In this document: in pieces, positions 33,756 through 38,547 of the stretch | Numbering within the stretch: the stretch's first letter is position 1 | Layout: the number at the start of each line of letters is the position of its first letter | Notes under the pieces: generated by a model | What the model saw: only the letters and a program-made list of their open reading frames with translations | Database searches by the model: none | What the model was told of the DNA's origin: nothing | Assembly (NCBI GenBank): GCA_001773955.1 | Contig: MEYH01000090.1 | Location: 22,428 to 60,974 of the forward strand | Source of the DNA: Candidatus Sediminicultor quintus | Lineage (GTDB): Bacteria; Atribacterota; Phoenicimicrobiia; Phoenicimicrobiales; Phoenicimicrobiaceae | Direction: 5' to 3' | DNA: 38,547 nucleotides | Made by a program: the position numbers and the translations under genes

Positions 33756-33944
33756 ATGGCAAAATGTGATATTTGTGGTAAAGGTCCACAATTTGGCAAT
33801 AAAATAAGCCACTCTCATAGAGTTACTAAAAGAATGTGGCATCCCAATATACAAAAAATAAAAACAAATATTGATAATACCGTAAAAAGAATTAATATCT
33901 GTACTAAATGCTTAAAAGCTAGTAAGGTAAAGAAAAGTTCTTAA
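33756..33944 (+). CDS. rpmB: 50S ribosomal protein L28
   Basis: A 62-residue zinc-binding (C+) L28 with CDIC at residues 4-7 and CTKC near 49-52, and the family segment SHSHRVTKRMWHPNIQKI. ATG with AGGAGG nine bases upstream and its own promoter. The TAA stop overlaps the ispH stop on the other strand in the tetranucleotide TTAA, so the two genes are exactly convergent and no room exists for a terminator between them. Confidence 0.97.
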   Translation: MAKCDICGKGPQFGNKISHSHRVTKRMWHPNIQKIKTNIDNTVKRINICTKCLKASKVKKSS

Positions 33945-34783
33945 CCATACCATTCTTTAAGTTTATCAATAATTTCATTAGTTATCCAGTCAGGAGTAGA
34001 GGTACCACTAACAATTCCAACTTTACCTTCAGGATAAAACCATTTATATTTTAGTTGGTTTTTAGTTTCAATATGATAAGTCTTTACTCCCTGATTCTTA
34101 CCTATTTCTGCTAATCGAGTTGTATTGGCGCTTTCCTTTCCTCCAATCACCAACATCACATCTACTTCTTTTGCCAACTCAAGTACGCTCTTTTGTCTTT
34201 CCGTGGTAGATTTACATATTGTATTAAATATTCTTAATTCCTCAGCTCTGTTTAACAGGGCAGATGATAATTTAAAAAAATCATAAATATTTTTGGTGGT
34301 TTGAGATATAAAACCAATTTTTTTCTTTGTGGTTATCTTCTCTACATCGGGAATTGAATTTATTACTAAAGCATTGTTTTGAATCGTATCCAATAAACTT
34401 AGTACTTCGGGATGTTTTTTGTCTCCATAGACAACTATAAAATAGTTCTTCTCGTATAAATAACGCGCTATTTTTTGTACTTTTCTAACATATGGACAGG
34501 TAGTGTCAACTACCGATAATTTTTTTTGGTAAGCTTTTTTAAGCATTGTAGGAGAAATACCGTGCGCCCTGGTTATAACCGTGCCTTCTTCCGGAACTTC
34601 ATCTAAAGTATCTGCTATCTTTACTCCCTTTTTTATAAAATATTCTATAACCTGAGGATTATTTATTATTGAACCCAGCATATACAGGTTATTTTTTCTT
34701 GCTTTTAAGGCATTTTTGGCTAATTTTACGGATTTTTTGACTCCAAAACAAAATCCCATTCTTTTAGATAATATTATTTTCAA
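33941..34783 (-). CDS. ispH: 4-hydroxy-3-methylbut-2-enyl diphosphate reductase IspH
   Basis: Last enzyme of the non-mevalonate isoprenoid pathway, an iron-sulfur reductase. The 280-residue protein has the three cluster cysteines Cys12 (GFCFGVKKSV), Cys96 (DTTCPYV) and Cys190 (NTICKST), the substrate-binding His74 (TRAHG) and His124 (KKHPEV), and ends near VSGTSTPDW, where the family usually has AGASTP. The start is TTG with AGGGA upstream and overlaps the end of cmk by 20 bases. In many clostridia ispH is fused to or followed by rpsA; here no S1 domain follows. Confidence 0.95.
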   Translation of the reverse strand: MKIILSKRMGFCFGVKKSVKLAKNALKARKNNLYMLGSIINNPQVIEYFIKKGVKIADTLDEVPEEGTVITRAHGISPTMLKKAYQKKLSVVDTTCPYVRKVQKIARYLYEKNYFIVVYGDKKHPEVLSLLDTIQNNALVINSIPDVEKITTKKKIGFISQTTKNIYDFFKLSSALLNRAEELRIFNTICKSTTERQKSVLELAKEVDVMLVIGGKESANTTRLAEIGKNQGVKTYHIETKNQLKYKWFYPEGKVGIVSGTSTPDWITNEIIDKLKEWYG

Positions 34784-35489
34784 TTTGTTTTTCCCTGCAT
34801 TCTCTAATTTTTTTTATTATCTTTAAAATTTTATCTTTAACTTCTTCAATGTTTTTGTTTGTAGAATCTATAAGAATAGCATCTTTTGCCTTGATCAAAG
34901 GGGCATATTTTCTCTTACTATCAATTTTATCCCTCTGCATTATCTGTTTTTTAACTACTTCGTAATCTATATTATAACCTTTATTTATTAGTTCTCTATA
35001 CCTTCTTTTAGTTCTTTCCTCCTCAGAAGCAGTAAAATAGAGTTTTATATCAGCCTGCGGTAAAATTATCGAACCTATATCTCTACCTTCCATTATAATG
35101 TTCCCTTTTTCAGCTAATTTTCTCTGCAGATAAATTAATTGTTTTCTAATTTTGGGCAATCTGGCTACCTGAGAAACATTTTGATCAATCCTGGGATTGC
35201 GTATTTCCTCAGTTACATCTTCTCCGTCAACAAAGATGTGATAATAATCATTTGGACTCTTATTATTTGCTCTCTCTATAGTTATACAAATATCTGAAAC
35301 CAGGTTGGAAATCATTTCTTCATCATTTATACTAATACTATTTTTTAGAACCTTCCAGGTTATTGCCCTGTAAATTGCTCCTGTGTCAATATATAAAAAG
35401 CCTAATTCTTGTGCAATCAATTTACCCATAGTGCTTTTTCCCACAGCAGCTGGTCCATCTATAGCGATTACTAAACCATTATTTTTCAT
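34764..35489 (-). CDS. cmk: Cytidylate kinase
   Basis: Phosphorylates CMP and dCMP. The 241-residue protein has the P-loop GPAAVGKSTMGKLIAQELGFLYIDTGAIYRAITW, the NMP-binding insert with NPRIDQNVSQVARLPKIRKQLIYLQR, the EGRDIGSIILPQADIKLYFTAS segment and the lid RDKIDSKRKYAPLIKAKDAILIDST. Slightly longer than the usual 220-225, with a basic/polar C-terminal tail that overlaps ispH. ATG with GGGGTGA upstream. Preceded by a repeat-filled spacer after rluB. Confidence 0.96.
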   Translation of the reverse strand: MKNNGLVIAIDGPAAVGKSTMGKLIAQELGFLYIDTGAIYRAITWKVLKNSISINDEEMISNLVSDICITIERANNKSPNDYYHIFVDGEDVTEEIRNPRIDQNVSQVARLPKIRKQLIYLQRKLAEKGNIIMEGRDIGSIILPQADIKLYFTASEEERTKRRYRELINKGYNIDYEVVKKQIMQRDKIDSKRKYAPLIKAKDAILIDSTNKNIEEVKDKILKIIKKIRECREKQIENNII

Positions 35490-35776
35490 TAATTCACCCC
35501 AAATTAGTCGTTAGTGAATAGTGAATAGTCGTTAATTTATCCTATTGCGTATCGAGTATCGCTTAAAGAAAATTATTTTTTTCAATTATCGACTATCAGT
35601 ATATTAAATTTTCTGTTATCGCTTCGTCATTTCTTTTTGTAATGACATTTCTGTTTTTTTTATTCTTAATTCTGTCTTCTATCTTCTTAACGAGATACGA
35701 ATTTATCTCCTGAATTCTTCTCTCTTTAATTTTCTTTACGATATCCGATATACCATATACGATATACTATAAACTG
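35490..35776. repeat. Repeat-filled spacer between rluB and cmk
   Basis: TTAGTCG/TTAGTGA units at 35504-35531, then GCGTATC/GAGTATC units to 35566, a decayed TCATTGCG-type repeat in reverse orientation (35617-35647), and five heptads of the TACGATA/TCCGATA type at 35737-35771. Nothing gene-like is present. No promoter boxes for cmk were recognised with confidence. Confidence 0.7.
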
Positions 35777-36502
35777 CTATATTATTTTCTTCAGACTTTT
35801 AATTTCTTCTTTATTTAAATATCTATACTCTCCCGGTTTTACACCTTTTAAAAAAATTGGGCCTAACTGAATTCTTCTCAGTTTTAGAACAAAATGTCCA
35901 ATATATTCGCCCATTTTCCTGATCTGTCTTTTCTTTCCTTCTCTTATTTTTATTTTTAGTATGGCATTTCTATTGGAAATTTTTAGCAAATAAATACTGC
36001 AGGGTGATATCCTATAATTATTTTCTAAGATAACTCCTTTTGATAAGATTTTTAATTTTTCAGGAGTGGGAATTCCCTTCACTTCAACAATGTAAACCTT
36101 TTCTACTTCTTTTGCTGGATGAGTTAAAGCATAGGCTAATTCACCATCATTAGTAAGAATTAATATTCCTTCCGAATTAAAATCTAAACGGCCAACCGGG
36201 TATACTCTTTCTTTTACACCTTTTAATAAATCTAAAACAACCGGTCTGCCAAAAGGATCGGATAAAGAAGTTAAATATCCTTTGGGTTTATTTAATAATA
36301 CATAGGAATACTGTTTTTTTTCTTCATATTTTACTAATTTACCCTTTATTTCAACAATATCTTTTTGAGGGTCAACCTTGGTTCCCAATTTAGTAACAAC
36401 AGAATTATTTACCCTTACCTGCCCCTGAAGGATAAGTTCTTCACACTTTCTTCGGGAAGCAATCCCTGCTCCCGCCATATATTTTTGCAATCTTTCCATC
36501 AT
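35777..36502 (-). CDS. rluB: Ribosomal large subunit pseudouridine synthase (RluB/RsuA family)
   Basis: The 241-residue protein has an N-terminal S4 RNA-binding domain (ERLQKYMAGAGIASRRKCEELILQGQVRVN) and a pseudouridine synthase domain with the catalytic Asp107 in VGRLDFNSEGILILTNDGELAYALTHP, then the KKRQIRKM segment (IREGKKRQIRKMGEYIGH). Family knowledge points to U2605 of 23S rRNA for RluB, but paralogues with other targets cannot be excluded. ATG start, one base after scpB. The scpA-scpB-rluB order is typical of Firmicutes. Confidence 0.93.
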   Translation of the reverse strand: MMERLQKYMAGAGIASRRKCEELILQGQVRVNNSVVTKLGTKVDPQKDIVEIKGKLVKYEEKKQYSYVLLNKPKGYLTSLSDPFGRPVVLDLLKGVKERVYPVGRLDFNSEGILILTNDGELAYALTHPAKEVEKVYIVEVKGIPTPEKLKILSKGVILENNYRISPCSIYLLKISNRNAILKIKIREGKKRQIRKMGEYIGHFVLKLRRIQLGPIFLKGVKPGEYRYLNKEEIKSLKKII

Positions 36503-36503
36503 A

Positions 36504-36986
36504 TCATTTAATCCCGATTTCGCTTAGTTTAGGAAGATCGTTAATTTTTTTTAAGCCGAAATGTATTAAAAAAAAGTCTGTAACTTTGTAAAGTAAAGGA
36601 TTTCCAGGTACTTTTTTTCTACCGCTAATTTTTACAAATTTATGCTTGAGTAAATTAAATAAGACCCCTGAGCAACTTACTCCCCTTATCTTTTCAATTT
36701 CTAAACGAGTTACCGGTTGATTGTAGGCAATAATAGCCAGTGTTTCCAGGGATGCTTTGGAAATTTGATGCTTTCTTTTATTTTCTAAGATTTTTTTTAC
36801 CCAAATAGAATACTGGGGCTTGGTACCAAGTTTATACCCACCAGCAATTTCATATATTTTAAATGGTCTACTATCGTCGTCATATTTTGAGATTAATTCA
36901 TTAATAATCAATCTACTTTTTCTTTTCTCAAGATCGGTAATCTCTTTTATCTTATCAAGAGTTAATGGATTATTATATACCAGCAA
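36504..36986 (-). CDS. scpB: Segregation and condensation protein ScpB
   Basis: Winged-helix (kleisin-associated) subunit of the Smc-ScpAB condensin. The 160 residues from this TTG show ASLETLAIIAYNQPVTRLEIEKIRGVSCSGVLFNLLKHKFVKISGRKKVPGNPLLYKVTDFFLIHFGL, diagnostic of ScpB. The start is doubtful. Family members begin a few residues earlier with IIEALLF..., and the same frame upstream reads SNIIECLLLVYNNPLTL, but contains no ATG, GTG or other TTG before running far into scpA. A GGAG at 37008-37011 precedes two ATA codons that could serve as an unusual start. The scpA stop overlaps this upstream part. Confidence 0.9.
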   Translation of the reverse strand: MLVYNNPLTLDKIKEITDLEKRKSRLIINELISKYDDDSRPFKIYEIAGGYKLGTKPQYSIWVKKILENKRKHQISKASLETLAIIAYNQPVTRLEIEKIRGVSCSGVLFNLLKHKFVKISGRKKVPGNPLLYKVTDFFLIHFGLKKINDLPKLSEIGIK

Positions 36987-36997
36987 TAAGCATTCTA

Positions 36998-37792
36998 TTA
37001 TATTGCTCCATCTTGTATTGTTTCTTGATTCTTCTTTAACTTTAAAGCATCTCCTTTCAGATTGAATATTATCCTATCAAAATTTTTATTCTGATAGCAT
37101 CTTAGCTTTCTTAAACGTATAAGTTCTAACAAGGCAAGGAAAATAACAATAATTTCTAATTTACTCTGAGCTTTTTCCATAAAATAATCGAAAGACAATC
37201 CTTCTTTACTGCCCTTCAACAGGGTAATTATTTCTTTCATTTTGGAAGCGGCAGTAAAAGTTCTTTTTTTAAAGGGTATATAGTCTTCTTCCTTTTTATT
37301 CTGTAATACTTTTTCCAAAGAAGTTAAAAGGTCTGCTAAATCAACTTTCTGAATTTCTACACTACCTTCTTCATCATTGTTTTCTAGCGCCGAAAAATAG
37401 ATATTATTTTGGGTCCCTTCTTTTTTCTTTAAATATTCGACCACTTTTTGAAATTTTTCATATTCCTGAAGATATGCTTCTTTTTCTTTTGAAATCATAA
37501 AATCATTGTATTCATCATCTTCCTCTTCACTGCTTTTAACTTCCAATTTAGGAAGAAGATTTTCTGATTTTATTTTTAATATTATCGCTATCTCGGTTAT
37601 AGTTTTACCGGCAATGCTCAAGTCAATAGTACTCTTGTTTTGAATAACATATTTTAAATACTGATCTATTATTTCAGTAAGGGGTATCTGTTCAATATCT
37701 ACGATACCCTCTTTTATATTTCTCAGTAATTCATCTACGAAACTATCTAAATCATTAGTCTTTATTTTAAAGTCTATCTGGTTATTATTCAT
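36998..37792 (-). CDS. scpA: Segregation and condensation protein ScpA
   Basis: Kleisin subunit that bridges the Smc heads. The 264-residue acidic protein has the N-terminal IDFKIKTNDLDSFVDELLRNIKEGIVDIEQIPLTEIIDQYLKYV and the C-terminal winged helix EIIVIFLALLELIRLRKLRCYQNKNFDRIIF, both characteristic; a variable acidic linker lies between. ATG start overlapping the trpS stop by eight bases. Partners smc (16909-20478) and scpB are both in this window. Confidence 0.95.
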   Translation of the reverse strand: MNNNQIDFKIKTNDLDSFVDELLRNIKEGIVDIEQIPLTEIIDQYLKYVIQNKSTIDLSIAGKTITEIAIILKIKSENLLPKLEVKSSEEEDDEYNDFMISKEKEAYLQEYEKFQKVVEYLKKKEGTQNNIYFSALENNDEEGSVEIQKVDLADLLTSLEKVLQNKKEEDYIPFKKRTFTAASKMKEIITLLKGSKEGLSFDYFMEKAQSKLEIIVIFLALLELIRLRKLRCYQNKNFDRIIFNLKGDALKLKKNQETIQDGAI

Positions 37793-38547
37793 GATCCAAA
37801 TTCATGGCTTTCTTTGCTTCATCGAGGGTCTGTTTAGCTGTTTGCCTTGCCTTTTTGCTTCCCTCGGTTACAATTTCTCTAATTATTTTCGGATTTTTTT
37901 CATAATATTTTCTTTTTTCTCTGAAACCATCAAACTTATTTATCAAGGCCTGAGCCAATCTCTTTTTGCATTCTACACACCCTAATTTTCCTGATTTACA
38001 TCCGGCAGATATTTCTTCAGATTGATCCGAATTAAATATCTCTTGATAGGTAAACACAACACAAATATCCGGATGTCCCGAATCATTCAACCTTATTTTT
38101 TGGGTATCAGTTATCATTACCTTCGTTTTTTCTTCAATTTTTTCCGGCGAATCGGATATGGAAATAGTATTCCCCAAAGTTTTACTCATTCTCTTTCCGT
38201 CAGTTCCCGGTACACGAGGAATTTTAGTCAATTTTACCTGGGGCAAAGGAAAAATATTTTTATAAAGATTATTAAATCTCCGGGCTATTTCCCGAGTTAA
38301 TTCTACATGGTGTACCTGATCTTCTCCCACCGGTACAGCATTCGCTTTGTAGATTAATATATCTGAAGCCATTAGAACCGGGTATCCCAAAAGACCATAA
38401 CTAATATTGTCTTTCAATCCTAAATCTCTTACCTGTTCTTTTAATACCGGATTTCTCTCTAACCAGGGCAAAGGAGTAATCATGGATAAAAGTAGATGCA
38501 ATTCTGCATGTTCCGGGACATAAGATTGTATTAATACAGTACTTCTT
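37785..38547 (-). CDS. trpS: Tryptophanyl-tRNA synthetase, C-terminal part (truncated by window edge)
   Basis: Class I aminoacyl-tRNA synthetase that charges tRNA-Trp. About 253 residues are visible; the reading frame stays open to the right edge, where it reads STVLIQSYVPEHAELHLLLSMITPLPWLERNP, typical of the middle of the Rossmann domain, so the N-terminus and HIGH motif lie outside. Visible motifs are the GYPVLMASDILIYKANAVPVGEDQVHHVELTREIARRFN segment and GTDGKRMSKTLGN, the KMSKS loop in the form RMSKT. A GKLGCVECKKRLAQAL segment near the end is also family-like. First gene of the scpA-scpB-rluB run. Confidence 0.96.
   Translation of the reverse strand, partial: RSTVLIQSYVPEHAELHLLLSMITPLPWLERNPVLKEQVRDLGLKDNISYGLLGYPVLMASDILIYKANAVPVGEDQVHHVELTREIARRFNNLYKNIFPLPQVKLTKIPRVPGTDGKRMSKTLGNTISISDSPEKIEEKTKVMITDTQKIRLNDSGHPDICVVFTYQEIFNSDQSEEISAGCKSGKLGCVECKKRLAQALINKFDGFREKRKYYEKNPKIIREIVTEGSKKARQTAKQTLDEAKKAMNLDHE

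Noticed and set aside
33669-33854. Minus-strand open frame over the rpmB promoter and gene start
   Set aside because: Overlaps the convincing rpmB gene and its promoter, has no ribosome site and no recognisable sequence.
36999-37016. Frameshift fusing scpA and scpB
   Set aside because: ScpA ends at its normal place after the winged helix and the genes are separate in nearly all bacteria; an unusual scpB start explains the overlap better.

Overview
The window is a low-GC bacterial chromosome segment that is almost entirely core genes. 41 of the 43 protein genes read on the minus strand; the exceptions are tmcAL and rpmB. Gene order follows the conserved core clusters known from Firmicutes such as Bacillus and the clostridia: topA-xerC-hslV-hslU, fapR-plsX-fabH-fabD-fabG-acpP-rnc-smc-ftsY-ffh-rpsP-khpA, rimM-trmD-rplS-rnhB, rsmD/coaD/ylbL/tmcAL/rpmF and trpS-scpA-scpB-rluB-cmk-ispH. 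Several usual neighbours are absent (trmFO, ylxM, rbgA, yceD/ylbN). Together with the AT-rich composition and the unusual spacer DNA, this suggests a deep-branching or uncultured lineage with Firmicutes-like synteny; Atribacterota is my best guess, but that is inference only. No rRNA, tRNA, insertion sequence, prophage or CRISPR array was seen.

Layout from right to left, which is the direction of most transcription: trpS (cut by the window edge), scpA, scpB and rluB (tryptophan charging, condensin, 23S rRNA pseudouridylation); cmk-ispH (CMP kinase, isoprenoid synthesis), which meets plus-strand rpmB tail to tail; rsmD; coaD and ylbL; plus-strand tmcAL; pta-ackA (acetyl-CoA to acetate and ATP); rpmF, with a strong terminator; a long lipid/secretion/RNA run from fapR through acpP, rnc, smc, ftsY, ffh, rpsP and khpA; rimM-trmD-rplS-rnhB-yraN; comM and rpe; der-plsY; and a DUF362 ferredoxin-like gene followed by topA-xerC-hslV-hslU.

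Functionally the segment joins fatty-acid and phospholipid initiation (FapR, PlsX, PlsY, FabH/D/G, ACP), the SRP pathway (Ffh, FtsY), chromosome organisation (Smc, ScpA, ScpB, TopA, XerC), ribosome and tRNA maturation (Rnc, RimM, TrmD, Der, RsmD, RluB, TmcAL), the HslVU protease and acetate energy metabolism. The fapR promoter has near-consensus -35/-10 boxes 17 bp apart, with a TTAG-N6-CTAA palindrome at the predicted start point that fits FapR autoregulation.

The most unusual content lies between operons. Nearly every spacer longer than about 100 bp holds a mosaic of short words repeated with an exact 7-bp period, or an 8-bp period in one family. The words switch from one to another while keeping register. 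At least two composite arrangements recur in several spacers and in both orientations. A second layer consists of near-perfect palindromes of a GTAGGGG...CCCCTAC type. The coding regions look intact and ordinary. The main start-site corrections were der, rplS, rpsP, fabG and rsmD, several of which had false N-terminal extensions reading into spacer DNA. scpB appears to lack a canonical start where its family similarity begins.
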